From assembly GCF_012927645.1 (NCBI RefSeq), contig NZ_JABBMT010000030.1, positions 1 to 44,190 on the forward strand: a DNA stretch of 44,190 nt, given 5' to 3'. The stretch's first letter is position 1; the number at the start of each line of letters is the position of its first letter. Below are positions 23,336-32,393 of this stretch, piece after piece. Origin of the DNA: Pseudoalteromonas arctica (GTDB lineage: Bacteria; Pseudomonadota; Gammaproteobacteria; Enterobacterales; Alteromonadaceae). Position numbers and translations under genes: made by a program. A model generated the notes under the pieces. That model made no database searches. It had not been told where the DNA came from and worked only from the letters and a program-made list of their open reading frames with translations.

Positions 23336-24985
23336 ATGTTAAAGCAGTGGTTTAAGTCAGGCTCTCCTTGGATATGGATGACAGGTGGTGCAGTAAGTAT
23401 CAGTTTGATTTCTGTCTTAGGATTATTGGCAATGATTGCTTGGAAAGGGTTGAGCTTTTTCTGGCCATCACAGGTTGTGCAATTGGAGTTGCAAGGTTCT
23501 GTTGCACAGCAAACTGTAATTGGTGAAATTTATGATCGTGAAATGGTGTCTAAGTCTCGTCTTGAGGCAACCGGTGTTGATTTATCTGGTTATGATAAAG
23601 AGCAACTAGAGCGTTATTTAATTAAAACCGGTAACCGTGAATACGTTGATTTAGATTTTCGTTGGGTAATAGAAACTGACATAAAATCAAATACAATGCC
23701 TGCGGCTATCGCTGTGTTTGAACGTAGTAAAAACGGTAATTTTTATGGTTACGTCGAGCAAGTAATAAAAGACGGCCAAGTGATCACTAATAATAAAACG
23801 GAAGTATTAGAAAAATTAGTTGAACGTGCCGTTGAGCTTAATGAGCAAGCGATTGATTTACAAAATGGTGATATTGGCCATATTAACTATCAATTAGAGC
23901 GTTTACGTTTACAAGAAAAGGCGTATTTACTCGATGATGCTCTGACCGATGAGCGAGTGGCTGAGCTTGCACAACAACGTGCGGATCTAAGAGCTGATTA
24001 TGGCGTGCTTGAAAAGCAATTGTTTGCACTACGTAAACAAGCTAAGCGTGATCAGGTAACCGTAAAAGATATGCGTGGTGAAATTGTTACTTTGCCTTTA
24101 TATCAGGTGTTAGATTTTTGGTTTCCTAATGACATGAGCTTTGTTGCAAAGTTGGGTCACTACTTTGTGCAACTAGGTAAATTTGTTGCGGATGACCCAC
24201 GTGAAGCTAATACAGAAGGCGGTGTATTCCCTGCAATCTTTGGTACTGTTTTTATGGTAATGTTGATGGCTGTAATTGTGACGCCGTTTGGAGTTGTGGC
24301 AGCTATTTATTTGCATGAATATGCAGCGAAAAATGCAGTGACAAAGATGATTCGTATCGCGGTAATTAACTTGGCCGGTGTACCTTCAATTGTTTACGGT
24401 GTATTCGGCTTAGGTTTCTTTGTTTATGTATTAGGTGGTAGTTTGGATCAATTGTTTTATCCTGAAGCTGCACCTAGTCCTGTATTTGGTACTCCGGGCG
24501 TTATGTGGTCCGCATTAACACTTGCTATTTTGACGCTTCCTGTTGTAATTGTATCAACCGAAGAAGGCTTATCACGTATCCCAAGTACGGTTCGTCATGG
24601 TTCTTTAGCGCTGGGTGCAACGAAATTTGAAACTTTATGGCGTATTATCGTGCCAATGGCAAGTCCAGCAATTATGACTGGTTTAATATTAGCGGTAGCG
24701 CGTGCTGCCGGCGAAGTGGCGCCATTGATGCTTGTGGGTGTGGTGAAAATGGCACCGACATTACCGCTTGATGGTAACTTCCCGTATTTTCATCTAGATC
24801 GAAAGTTCATGCACTTAGGTTTTCATATATACGATGTTGGCTTTCAAAGCCCAAATGTTGAAGCGGCGCGTCCGCTAGTGTATGCCACTGCATTCTTATT
24901 GGTATCAGTAATCATTACACTGAATATCACAGCGGTAGGCATACGTAACCATTTACGTGAAAAATTTAGATCGCTTGATCAATAA
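23336..24985 (+). CDS. pstA: Phosphate ABC transporter permease PstA (long form, DUF3333-like)
   Basis: This 549-aa protein has a first membrane segment at about 15-40, a long periplasmic part (about 45-280) with a charged coiled-coil stretch, and a permease core (about 300-540). The signature His-Gly-Ser-Leu-Ala-Leu-Gly-Ala-Thr-Lys is followed by Arg-Ala-Ala-Gly-Glu-Val-Ala-Pro. E. coli PstA has about 296 residues; the extra N-terminal part corresponds to the DUF3333 region of marine homologues. GGGAG precedes the ATG. It partners PstC and is powered by PstB, 27 bp downstream. Confidence 0.93.
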   Translation: MLKQWFKSGSPWIWMTGGAVSISLISVLGLLAMIAWKGLSFFWPSQVVQLELQGSVAQQTVIGEIYDREMVSKSRLEATGVDLSGYDKEQLERYLIKTGNREYVDLDFRWVIETDIKSNTMPAAIAVFERSKNGNFYGYVEQVIKDGQVITNNKTEVLEKLVERAVELNEQAIDLQNGDIGHINYQLERLRLQEKAYLLDDALTDERVAELAQQRADLRADYGVLEKQLFALRKQAKRDQVTVKDMRGEIVTLPLYQVLDFWFPNDMSFVAKLGHYFVQLGKFVADDPREANTEGGVFPAIFGTVFMVMLMAVIVTPFGVVAAIYLHEYAAKNAVTKMIRIAVINLAGVPSIVYGVFGLGFFVYVLGGSLDQLFYPEAAPSPVFGTPGVMWSALTLAILTLPVVIVSTEEGLSRIPSTVRHGSLALGATKFETLWRIIVPMASPAIMTGLILAVARAAGEVAPLMLVGVVKMAPTLPLDGNFPYFHLDRKFMHLGFHIYDVGFQSPNVEAARPLVYATAFLLVSVIITLNITAVGIRNHLREKFRSLDQ

Positions 24986-25012
24986 TTAGTAAAGATTCTA
25001 TAGGTAAAAAAT

Positions 25013-25840
25013 ATGATTACAGTCGCTCCACAAGTAACCCAATCAAGCACGAGTTTGAAATTGGATTTAGACAATTTAAGCACCGAGCAAACGGCACTTG
25101 AGATCAAAAACTTAGATCTTTACTATGGTGAAAAACAAGCACTTAGTTCAGTGAATATGAATATTCCAAAAGGGCAAGTTACAGCATTTATCGGGCCATC
25201 TGGCTGCGGTAAATCTACGCTATTACGTTGTATTAATCGTATGAACGATTTGGTTGATAGTTGCCGTATTGAAGGTGAAATTTTACTACACGGACAAAAT
25301 ATCTATGATAAAAAAGTAGATGTCGCCGCGCTACGTCGTAATGTTGGTATGGTATTTCAGCGTCCGAATCCGTTTCCTAAATCAATCTACGAAAATGTGG
25401 TTTATGGCCTACGCTTACAAGGTATCAAAGAAAAGCGTAAATTAGATGAAGTGGTTGAACGCTCACTGCGAGGTGCTGCGTTGTGGGATGAAGTAAAAGA
25501 TAGACTTCACGATAGCGCTTTTGGTTTGTCAGGTGGTCAGCAGCAACGCTTAGTGATTGCACGCTCTATCGCTATTGAGCCTGAAGTATTATTACTCGAT
25601 GAGCCAACATCAGCATTGGATCCTATTTCAACACTGGTAATTGAAGAGCTCATCAACGATTTAAAAAATAAGTTTACCGTTGTTATCGTAACCCATAACA
25701 TGCAACAAGCAGCGCGGGTTTCTGATCAAACGGCCTTTATGTACATGGGTGAATTAATAGAGTACTCAGATACCAATACGTTATTTACTACCCCAACAAA
25801 AAAGAAAACGGAAGATTATATAACTGGTCGTTATGGCTAG
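25013..25840 (+). CDS. pstB: Phosphate ABC transporter ATPase PstB
   Basis: The 275-aa ATPase has Walker A Gly-Pro-Ser-Gly-Cys-Gly-Lys-Ser-Thr, ABC signature Leu-Ser-Gly-Gly-Gln-Gln-Gln-Arg, Walker B Val-Leu-Leu-Leu-Asp-Glu-Pro, and the PstB-typical Cys-Arg-Ile-Glu-Gly-Glu and Gln-Arg-Pro-Asn-Pro-Phe-Pro segments. An N-terminal leader of about 25 residues is longer than in E. coli; no better start is evident. It energises PstC-PstA and with PhoU couples transport to PhoR signalling. Confidence 0.96.
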   Translation: MITVAPQVTQSSTSLKLDLDNLSTEQTALEIKNLDLYYGEKQALSSVNMNIPKGQVTAFIGPSGCGKSTLLRCINRMNDLVDSCRIEGEILLHGQNIYDKKVDVAALRRNVGMVFQRPNPFPKSIYENVVYGLRLQGIKEKRKLDEVVERSLRGAALWDEVKDRLHDSAFGLSGGQQQRLVIARSIAIEPEVLLLDEPTSALDPISTLVIEELINDLKNKFTVVIVTHNMQQAARVSDQTAFMYMGELIEYSDTNTLFTTPTKKKTEDYITGRYG

Positions 25841-25892
25841 GCTGAGCAAAGTTGTTTGCGGGTGACGTTAACAATTTGAAAGAGGGTAAACA

Positions 25893-26594
25893 ATGGAACA
25901 CAATATTAACAAGCATATTTCTGGCCGCTTTAATCAAGAGCTAGAAAACGTTCGCAACCATGTATTAAGCATGGGAGGCTTAGTTGAGCAGCAACTTAAT
26001 AGTGCACTTGATGCGGTAAGTAATGGTGATGCTGAGTTAGCGCGTAAAGTACGAGAAAACGACTATAAAGTAAATGCTATGGAAGTAAATATAGATGAGG
26101 AATGTACGCGTATTATTGCTCGTCGCCAACCGGCTGCAAGCGATTTACGATTAGTGGTCGCGATAGCTAAAACCATTGCTGATTTAGAACGAATTGGCGA
26201 TGAGGCTAAGCGTATTGCTAAAGTTGCTTTAGATTCATTGACTAAAGATCAGCAATATTTATTTGTTAGCATCGAAAGTATGGGTCGTCTAGTTTCAAAA
26301 ATGCTGCATGATGTATTAGATGCTTTTGCACGTATGGATGTACAAAAAGCATTTGAAGTACATAAAGAAGATGACAAGGTTGACCGTGAGTATGAAGTAA
26401 TTACTCGTCAAATTATGACCTATATGATGGAAGATCCACGTTCAATTCCAAAAATTATGAATTTAGTCTGGTCAGTTCGTTCATTAGAGCGTATTGGTGA
26501 TCGTTGTCAAAACATCTCTGAATACATTATTTACTTTGTTAATGGAAAAGATATTCGTCATACATCTCAAGAAGATATAGAAAAGTCACTATAG
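25893..26594 (+). CDS. phoU: Phosphate signalling protein PhoU
   Basis: The 233-aa helical protein has two PhoU repeats, each with the metal-binding Glu/Asp-rich motif (Asp-Leu-Glu-Arg-Ile-Gly-Asp-Glu-Ala and Ser-Leu-Glu-Arg-Ile-Gly-Asp-Arg-Cys). It links the Pst transporter to the PhoR kinase and keeps the Pho regulon off when phosphate is ample. It is the last gene of the pst operon, with a terminator 26 bp downstream. phoB and phoR are not in the window. Confidence 0.95.
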   Translation: MEHNINKHISGRFNQELENVRNHVLSMGGLVEQQLNSALDAVSNGDAELARKVRENDYKVNAMEVNIDEECTRIIARRQPAASDLRLVVAIAKTIADLERIGDEAKRIAKVALDSLTKDQQYLFVSIESMGRLVSKMLHDVLDAFARMDVQKAFEVHKEDDKVDREYEVITRQIMTYMMEDPRSIPKIMNLVWSVRSLERIGDRCQNISEYIIYFVNGKDIRHTSQEDIEKSL

Positions 26595-26620
26595 ACTTTT
26601 TGATACTGTGTTGTTTTATT

Positions 26621-26645
26621 AAAGCGGCCAATGGTCGCTTTTCAT
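26621..26645 (+). terminator. Rho-independent terminator after phoU
   Basis: AAAGCGGCC (26621-26629) pairs with GGTCGCTTT (26633-26641) with one G-T pair and a 3-nt loop, followed by a weak T stretch. Confidence 0.65.
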
Positions 26646-26694
26646 GTTTTCGTTATAATTATAATGTTGTAGCGGTTGCTGTGAAGTAATAAAG

Positions 26695-26717
26695 GCATTC
26701 ACAATCGCGGTGAATGC
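26695..26717 (+). promoter_or_regulatory. Inverted repeat before the DUF47 gene
   Basis: GCATTCAC and GTGAATGC with a 7-nt spacer, 49 bp before the ATG. It could be an operator or leader hairpin for the DUF47-pit pair. It is not a Pho box. Confidence 0.35.
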
Positions 26718-26765
26718 TGTAAAATTCATGCCGCAAGCATACTTCATTTGATTTAAGGGTCAATT

Positions 26766-27443
26766 ATGCCTACAAACGCATTTTTAGGGGTATTCGCAAA
26801 ATCTCCTATTAAGCCAATGGAAGATCACATCAAGAAGGTGCATCAAGCAAGCAAAGCTTTGATCCCTTTTTTCAATCATGTATTTAAAGAAGAGTGGCAA
26901 CAAGCAGAAGAAATTCGCTTGAACATTCGTACTTTAGAACGTGAAGCCGACGACATGAAAAGAAATATACGTTTACAGTTACCGCGCGGTTTATTTATGC
27001 CGGTAGAGCGTACAGATCTGCTCGAACTTGTCACCCAGCAAGATAAAATTGCCAATAAAGCAAAAGACATTGCTGGTCGTGTTATTGGTCGTGAGATGAC
27101 CATACCAAAAGAAATTCAAGCTGATTTTCTAGCTTATGTAACTCGTTGTGTCGATGCAACTAAACAAGCATCAAATGCAATTAATGAGTTAGATGAGTTA
27201 CTAGAGACTGGTTTTAAAGGTCGTGAAGTGACCTTAGTCGAAAAAATGCTCGTAGAATTGGATGCAATTGAACAAGACACGGATGAAATGCAAATCAAAA
27301 TACGTCGCCAGTTACGTGACGTCGAAGATGAACTCAATCCTGTTGATGTAATGTTTTTATACAAAATCATCGAATGGGTCGGCGAACTGGCAGATATTGC
27401 AGAGCGCGTGGGTTCGCGTCTTGAGCTGATGTTAGCTCGGTAA
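26766..27443 (+). CDS. DUF47 (PhoU-like) protein paired with Pit transporter
   Basis: This 225-aa helical protein of the TIGR00153/DUF47 family is distantly related to PhoU. It shows Leu-Glu-Arg-Glu-Ala-Asp-Asp-Met-Lys, Val-Thr-Gln-Gln-Asp-Lys-Ile-Ala-Asn and Ile-Glu-Trp-Val-Gly-Glu-Leu-Ala-Asp-Ile-Ala-Glu-Arg-Val-Gly. These genes almost always precede a low-affinity phosphate transporter, as here (39 bp before pit), and are thought to modulate it. The gene lies after the phoU terminator and has its own leader, so it is probably a separate unit from pst. Confidence 0.9.
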   Translation: MPTNAFLGVFAKSPIKPMEDHIKKVHQASKALIPFFNHVFKEEWQQAEEIRLNIRTLEREADDMKRNIRLQLPRGLFMPVERTDLLELVTQQDKIANKAKDIAGRVIGREMTIPKEIQADFLAYVTRCVDATKQASNAINELDELLETGFKGREVTLVEKMLVELDAIEQDTDEMQIKIRRQLRDVEDELNPVDVMFLYKIIEWVGELADIAERVGSRLELMLAR

Positions 27444-27482
27444 TTTACACTCAGTTCAATAACGAAAGATTAGGGTTACACA

Positions 27483-28751
27483 ATGGATATCATTGCATCT
27501 TATGGCACGGTATTAATTTTAATTGCCGCAGCAGTCGGTTTTTTTATGGCTTATGGTATTGGCGCGAATGATGTTGCTAATGCGATGGGCACATCGGTAG
27601 GTTCAAAAGCATTAACCATTAAACAAGCAATTTTTATTGCGATGATTTTTGAATTTGCAGGCGCTTACTTAGCTGGCGGCGAAGTAACATCGACAATTCG
27701 TAAAGGAATTATCGATTCTACGCCGTTTCTAGACCTTCCAGAACTTATGGTATTAGGGATGATCTCGGCATTATTTGCAGCGGGTAGTTGGTTGCTAATA
27801 GCTTCATTCTTAGGTTGGCCGGTATCAACCACGCATTCAATTATTGGCGCTATCATCGGATTTGCCTTAGTTGCAGTTGGCAGCGAAGCGATTCAGTGGG
27901 ACAAAGTTGCAGGTATTGTGGGGAGTTGGATTGTAACCCCAGCGATTTCAGGGTTTATTGCCTACTTAATCTTTATGAGTGCGCAAAAGTTAATTTTTGA
28001 CACTGAGGCGCCACTTAACAATGCCAAACGCTATGTGCCTATTTATATGGGTCTAGCGGGCTTTATTATGTCTTTAGTAACCATCAAGAAAGGTTTAAAG
28101 CACATTGGCATCAACTTAGGTGCTGTTGAAGGTTATGCATTAGCAATCGGTATTGCTGTTATTGTTGGTATAATTGGTAAAATCGTTATTTCTCGGTTGA
28201 AGATTGATCCAAATGCCGATAAGAAAATGCAATTTAATAATGTTGAGAAAGTATTTGCTATCTTAATGGTATTAACCGCATGTTGTATGGCATTTGCTCA
28301 TGGCTCAAATGACGTTGCAAATGCCATTGGTCCACTAGCGGCCGTTGCAAACATTGTTGAAAATAACGGTGAGATAGCTAAGCAAGCGACAATCGCATGG
28401 TGGATTTTACCACTGGGTGGGTTCGGTATTGTTGCAGGTCTTGCTATTCTAGGCAAAAAAGTAATTAAAACCATTGGTGAAGGCATTACGCATTTAACAC
28501 CAAGTCGTGGCTTTGCTGCAGAATTAGCTGCTGCTTCTACAGTTGTAATTGCATCGGGAACAGGCTTACCAATTTCTACTACACAAACCTTAGTTGGCGC
28601 GGTACTAGGAGTCGGTATGGCACGTGGAATTGCTGCACTTAATATGGGTGTGATCAGAAACATTGTAGTTTCTTGGGTAATTACATTGCCAGTTGGCGCT
28701 GCCCTTGCTATTGTTATTTTCTATATACTGAGAACTGCCTTTGGAGTTTAA
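27483..28751 (+). CDS. pit: Low-affinity inorganic phosphate transporter, Pit family
   Basis: This 422-aa inner-membrane protein has about ten to twelve segments. The duplicated PiT signature is present twice: Tyr-Gly-Ile-Gly-Ala-Asn-Asp-Val-Ala-Asn-Ala near residue 25 and Ala-His-Gly-Ser-Asn-Asp-Val-Ala-Asn-Ala near 278, each followed by a Ser-Thr-Thr motif (Val-Ser-Thr-Thr-His-Ser; Ile-Ser-Thr-Thr-Gln-Thr). It moves phosphate (as metal phosphate or with protons/sodium) into the cell. It follows the DUF47 gene and ends before a strong hairpin. With the Pst operon alongside, high- and low-affinity uptake sit together. Confidence 0.92.
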   Translation: MDIIASYGTVLILIAAAVGFFMAYGIGANDVANAMGTSVGSKALTIKQAIFIAMIFEFAGAYLAGGEVTSTIRKGIIDSTPFLDLPELMVLGMISALFAAGSWLLIASFLGWPVSTTHSIIGAIIGFALVAVGSEAIQWDKVAGIVGSWIVTPAISGFIAYLIFMSAQKLIFDTEAPLNNAKRYVPIYMGLAGFIMSLVTIKKGLKHIGINLGAVEGYALAIGIAVIVGIIGKIVISRLKIDPNADKKMQFNNVEKVFAILMVLTACCMAFAHGSNDVANAIGPLAAVANIVENNGEIAKQATIAWWILPLGGFGIVAGLAILGKKVIKTIGEGITHLTPSRGFAAELAAASTVVIASGTGLPISTTQTLVGAVLGVGMARGIAALNMGVIRNIVVSWVITLPVGAALAIVIFYILRTAFGV

Positions 28752-28791
28752 ATCCAGCAGTCTTTAAGCATTACAGACTTTTAGCTTGAAA

Positions 28792-28829
28792 AGATCTCAA
28801 CGCCCTTGGTGTTGGGGTCTTTTTATTTG
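28792..28829 (+). terminator. Rho-independent terminator after pit
   Basis: A 14-bp stem with several G-T pairs (28792-28805 with 28809-28822) and a short loop, then TTTATTT. It separates pit from oxyR. Confidence 0.75.
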
Positions 28830-28843
28830 TGGGTACATAAAGT

Positions 28844-29764
28844 ATGACAAACTTACCAAGTATTAAACAACTGCAGTATTTGTTGGCTGTTCATCAACAT
28901 CAGCATTTTGGCCGTGCGGCAAGCGCTTGTTTTATTGGTCAATCAACACTCAGCAGTGCAATTCAAACCCTTGAAGAAATATTGGGCTGCCAACTTATCG
29001 AACGTGAAAATCGCAGTCTTATGTTTACCGCTATAGGTGAAGATGTCGTACAGCGAGCCCGTAAAATTATTGATGATACGCTCAGCGTTAAAGAACTCAC
29101 AAAAAGTCATTTAAGCCCACTAAGTGGTAAGTTAACGTTAGGGGTGATCCCGACTATTGCTAGTTTTATTGCGGCACCTTTGTATCAGCTTAGTCAGCAA
29201 CAGTTTACTGATTTAGAGTTAGTGCTGAATGAAGATACTAGCGACAGCCTGTTAGATAAACTCGAACACGGCCATATCGATATGGCACTATTGGCACTCC
29301 CTTATGATACTGATAAATTTCACACTCAAGTCCTCGCGCAAGATCACTTTTGCTTAGTACATCATAAAGACTATTTACCTGCTAAGAATATAGAAGATTT
29401 TAACTTGTTGCCGAAAGCCAGCGTGTTCTTATTAGAGCGAGAGCATTGTATGACTGGGCACGCACTTAGTGCTTGTAATTTAAATCGCTCAAGCTGTATC
29501 AATCCGTTTGAAGCGGCGAGCTTACACACCTTACTTAGCATGGTTGAGCACCAGTTTGGTGTGACTTTCTTACCGCAAATGGCGATTAACGCAGGTATTT
29601 TAGCGACCAAAAACATGCTTGCCACCCCCTCACAAAATGACGCATACCGCGATATTGGCATTTTATGGCGCAAAACGACCGGTCGTATCCGAGATTTTCG
29701 TTTATTTAGCCAAATGCTAGAAAGCTTTTTGAAGCAACAGTGCCGTTTAACGACGGATGAATAG
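28844..29764 (+). CDS. oxyR: Peroxide-sensing LysR-type regulator OxyR
   Basis: The 306-aa protein has an N-terminal LysR helix-turn-helix (Phe-Gly-Arg-Ala-Ala...Gln-Ser-Thr-Leu-Ser-Ser-Ala-Ile-Gln) and a sensor domain. The two redox cysteines, Cys202 and Cys211 in His-Cys-Met-Thr-Gly-His-Ala-Leu-Ser-Ala-Cys, are spaced nine apart exactly as Cys199/Cys208 of E. coli OxyR. This marks it as OxyR rather than a generic LysR protein. It would form a disulfide on peroxide exposure and activate catalase and alkyl hydroperoxide reductase genes, none of which is here. Confidence 0.92.
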   Translation: MTNLPSIKQLQYLLAVHQHQHFGRAASACFIGQSTLSSAIQTLEEILGCQLIERENRSLMFTAIGEDVVQRARKIIDDTLSVKELTKSHLSPLSGKLTLGVIPTIASFIAAPLYQLSQQQFTDLELVLNEDTSDSLLDKLEHGHIDMALLALPYDTDKFHTQVLAQDHFCLVHHKDYLPAKNIEDFNLLPKASVFLLEREHCMTGHALSACNLNRSSCINPFEAASLHTLLSMVEHQFGVTFLPQMAINAGILATKNMLATPSQNDAYRDIGILWRKTTGRIRDFRLFSQMLESFLKQQCRLTTDE

Positions 29765-29787
29765 CTCATTTAGATGAGCTTTTTAAT
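29763..29787 (+). terminator. Rho-independent terminator after oxyR
   Basis: AGCTCAT (29763-29769) pairs with ATGAGCT (29774-29780) and is followed by TTTT. The stem begins at the oxyR stop codon. Confidence 0.75.
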
Positions 29788-29865
29788 TTATTTTTATCTT
29801 TTCCAAACTATCTGCTTCAATCTATCGACTAACCTCATAAGTAAAATAACTAAGCATCGAGAACC

Positions 29866-30408
29866 GTGTTTTTTCAATCAATAGAAACATTAATCGCCAA
29901 AGCACAGCAAGGAAATAAACGCGCCTGGATCAAGCTGGTTAAACAGCATGAAAGCCAAGTTTATAATTATTGCTTGCGGATGCTCAGCAACCCTGATGAT
30001 GCTATGGATTTAATGCAAGAGGTGTTTATTTCGGTGTTTAAAAGTTTGCCAAGTTTTCGTGGTGAATCAAGTTTTAATACCTGGGTATTCCAGATAGTGC
30101 ATCGGCGTAGCGTTGAGTATTATCGTCGTCGCAAACATTTTCAGAGCCTAGATGAAGTACCTGAATTGACATGTGAACGCAGCGAGCTGGAGAGTAATCA
30201 GTTAGTGCAAGTTGAACATCAGCAATTAAAAACGATGTTAAATAACTTACCGTGGGAGCAACGCTTAGTGGTTGAGCTAAAATTTTTCCAACATTGCACC
30301 TTTGAAGAGATTGCAGATCAACTTGATATTTCCACAAATACAGCCAAGTCACGGTTATACAGTGCATTAGGCAAGTTAAAAGTTCATTTGGAGGCCGTTG
30401 ATGGCTAA
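29866..30408 (+). CDS. ECF-type RNA polymerase sigma factor
   Basis: This 180-aa sigma-70-family (ECF) protein has sigma region 2 at about 15-80 (Tyr-Asn-Tyr-Cys-Leu-Arg-Met...Asp-Asp-Ala-Met-Asp-Leu-Met-Gln-Glu-Val-Phe...Phe-Asn-Thr-Trp-Val-Phe). Region 4 lies at about 120-175 (Leu-Pro-Trp-Glu-Gln-Arg-Leu-Val-Val...Phe-Glu-Glu-Ile-Ala...Thr-Ala-Lys-Ser-Arg-Leu). The GTG start is the only plausible one. It overlaps the next gene by 8 bp, typical of a sigma/anti-sigma pair. Its target promoters are unknown. Confidence 0.92.
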   Translation: MFFQSIETLIAKAQQGNKRAWIKLVKQHESQVYNYCLRMLSNPDDAMDLMQEVFISVFKSLPSFRGESSFNTWVFQIVHRRSVEYYRRRKHFQSLDEVPELTCERSELESNQLVQVEHQQLKTMLNNLPWEQRLVVELKFFQHCTFEEIADQLDISTNTAKSRLYSALGKLKVHLEAVDG

Positions 30409-30991
30409 TTTAGATTCACTTTTTGAGCAATGGTTAGAGGGTAATGTTTTAAGTGATACGCAATTACAGCAGCTTGAAAATGATCCCGAATACCATGCAC
30501 TGATGAGCCAAGCACAAGTCTGGCAGCAACATAGTCGCGAATATAAAACAGTGCCTGTACCAATCTGGGATCGCCAATCAACAATATCGCAGCTAACACC
30601 TAGGCGTGTGTTTAGTGCTGCTGGAACGTGGGTGGTTGTAGCATCAGTACTGGTTTGTTCGCTAGTCTTTTTAGTTATGCCAAAGCAACCAGTGTCAGAA
30701 TTACTGGATCAGGTCGCGAAGCAAACGCAGTTATTAGACTCACAGCAAAAGCAAATTGATCAACTACAAAAAATTATCACGGCACAAAATGAATTACAGC
30801 AGCAGCACATGTATCAACTCACTAAAGAGGCTATTTCTACAGGACGAGTTGAACGCCAAGAAGACCTTAATAGCTTACTTAGCTATATCAAAACCCAACG
30901 AGCTCAAGATCAAGCGTATCTGCGGATACAGCTAAACGACTTAGCTGAACAAGTACAAGAGCAGCCAATGGCTGCTATTGCGAAAAACTAG
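30401..30991 (+). CDS. Probable membrane-bound anti-sigma factor
   Basis: The 196-aa protein has a short acidic cytoplasmic part (about 1-75), one membrane segment (about 76-95: Val-Val-Val-Ala-Ser-Val-Leu-Val-Cys-Ser-Leu-Val-Phe-Leu-Val), and a Gln-rich periplasmic coiled coil (about 100-190). The topology and 8-bp overlap with the sigma gene point to an anti-sigma factor. The zinc His-x3-Cys-x2-Cys motif of the ZAS class is absent, so it would be a zinc-free type. I start at ATG 30401, not the TTG at 30398. No named family is recognised. Confidence 0.65.
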   Translation: MANLDSLFEQWLEGNVLSDTQLQQLENDPEYHALMSQAQVWQQHSREYKTVPVPIWDRQSTISQLTPRRVFSAAGTWVVVASVLVCSLVFLVMPKQPVSELLDQVAKQTQLLDSQQKQIDQLQKIITAQNELQQQHMYQLTKEAISTGRVERQEDLNSLLSYIKTQRAQDQAYLRIQLNDLAEQVQEQPMAAIAKN

Positions 30992-31002
30992 GAGTAAAGA
31001 TC

Positions 31003-31911
31003 ATGAATAAACAATTTATAAGTAGTGTTATAATTGCGGTTATTGGTTGTACAGCTGGCAATCTACAGGCAAGCCCCTCTACCGAATTGGCTGCTATCCA
31101 GCGCGAAGTTAGTATTATGGAAAATATTTTAAGCAGCGCCTTAAAACAGGATACGGGTAAACAGATCCACGTAAGTTCGGCTAACTATTTTGTTGGTCAA
31201 GGTGTGGTATTTGAGTTGGATATGCGAGGTGCAAACCGTTCGCTGACAATTTTTAGTAATGGGCTAAATGCACCGTTGCCCACTGTACCTGAGATTAATC
31301 TTTCAAACAGGAGTATTGAACTCGTTAGTAATCAAATTGAAGTCATTAGTAGTGAGCAGGGCATTAAACCATCAGAAGAGACCTACCAACAAGCGATGTT
31401 AGTTAGGCGCGAAGGTGCACAGAGAATACAGGACATTGCAGAGCAAGAGCGTGATGTTGGACGAAAACTACGGAATTTAGAGCGTGAAAAGCGAGATTTA
31501 GAATTTGCCAGCCGCCATGATAATAGTGCCGAAGCAAAACAGCTTGAACAACGTAAAAAAGCGCTGGAAAAAAGTATCGCGGAGCTGGAAAAAAAGCAAA
31601 CTACACTCACCAAACAGCAACAACAGCTACGTCAAGATATCAATGAAAAACAAGCAAAGCGTGAACAACAACATGCTGCAGAGCAACAACAGTTACTTGA
31701 ACAAATAAGTACAAGTATCAGCCTTACCTTATGTGATTACGGTAAGGGTTTGCGTAGTTTACCCAACGACGAATATGTTAATTTTGCTCTTAAAGGATTT
31801 GGTAATGAAAATACGAGCTTAATTAAAGTGTTTGATAAATCAGATATTAAAAAGTGTGTCGCCGGCGATATCAAAGCCAGCGAATTGGCTAAAAAAGCTA
31901 TTACCTATTAA
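31003..31911 (+). CDS. Exported coiled-coil protein in the sigma operon
   Basis: A 302-aa protein with a signal peptide (cleavage likely after Leu-Gln-Ala, about residue 23), a short beta-rich part (Phe-Val-Gly-Gln-Gly-Val-Val-Phe-Glu-Leu), a long charged coiled coil (about 130-240, Glu/Lys/Gln heptads) and a C-terminal domain with two Cys in Thr-Leu-Cys-Asp-Tyr and Lys-Lys-Cys-Val. It lies 11 bp after the anti-sigma gene and ends the operon before a terminator. I recognise no family. It may be a periplasmic partner of the anti-sigma coiled coil. Confidence 0.65.
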   Translation: MNKQFISSVIIAVIGCTAGNLQASPSTELAAIQREVSIMENILSSALKQDTGKQIHVSSANYFVGQGVVFELDMRGANRSLTIFSNGLNAPLPTVPEINLSNRSIELVSNQIEVISSEQGIKPSEETYQQAMLVRREGAQRIQDIAEQERDVGRKLRNLEREKRDLEFASRHDNSAEAKQLEQRKKALEKSIAELEKKQTTLTKQQQQLRQDINEKQAKREQQHAAEQQQLLEQISTSISLTLCDYGKGLRSLPNDEYVNFALKGFGNENTSLIKVFDKSDIKKCVAGDIKASELAKKAITY

Positions 31912-31955
31912 TTTTAATTAACTGAGCTCAATTAATAACTTGTTCCTGACCAACA

Positions 31956-31982
31956 AGCAGCCGCGTTATAAAGGCTGCTTTT
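31956..31982. terminator. Terminator between the sigma operon and the small membrane gene
   Basis: AGCAGCC (31956-31962) pairs with GGCTGCT (31973-31979) over a 10-nt loop, followed by TTT. It overlaps the end of the minus-strand gene at 31966 and serves the plus strand mainly. Confidence 0.6.
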
Positions 31983-32190
31983 CGTTATGTCCTTCATATT
32001 CAAATTGTTTATTGAATGGCGTAATATCTGGCAAAAATAACAAATAAACCCACACCACTAAGTTAAAGTAAGGGATCAAACCTAAGCAGGTAAAAGTTAC
32101 AGCAGGGTAACCTTTAATATTGGCATATCGATAGCATTGGTAAGTTATCCCTAGGTTTACCGCTAGTAGTAACACGATTAATTGCATCAT
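31966..32190 (-). CDS. Small membrane protein (PLDc_N-like size)
   Basis: A 74-aa protein with two membrane segments (about 3-20 and 30-53) and a charged tail ending Glu-Gly-His-Asn-Glu-Lys-Gln. The arrangement Gly-Tyr-Pro-Ala-Val...Gly-Leu-Ile-Pro-Tyr-Phe-Asn-Leu-Val-Val-Trp-Val-Tyr resembles short two-helix membrane proteins in which a segment turns at Pro-Tyr-Phe-Asn. Function unknown. The first two codons are both ATG; the second may be the true start. Confidence 0.5.
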   Translation of the reverse strand: MMQLIVLLLAVNLGITYQCYRYANIKGYPAVTFTCLGLIPYFNLVVWVYLLFLPDITPFNKQFEYEGHNEKQPL

Positions 32191-32393
32191 AATTCACTCC
32201 ATAAATTGACAATTACACTAAGAACAATATGTTATCTGCTCAGTAGTATGTTGCTATGATTTGACGATGTCACGAAAAATTTTGATTATCATCATAATCG
32301 CAAGACATTTGTCGCCCAATGAGCAAAGTATAGATGAGTTATCACAAGATGGAAGTAAAAAAACGCGTAGATTTATATGAAAAGCCCGCTATT

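Noticed and set aside
27665..28663. Minus-strand ORFs within pit
   Set aside because: They are antisense shadows of a membrane protein gene with Ala/Pro-rich artefact composition.
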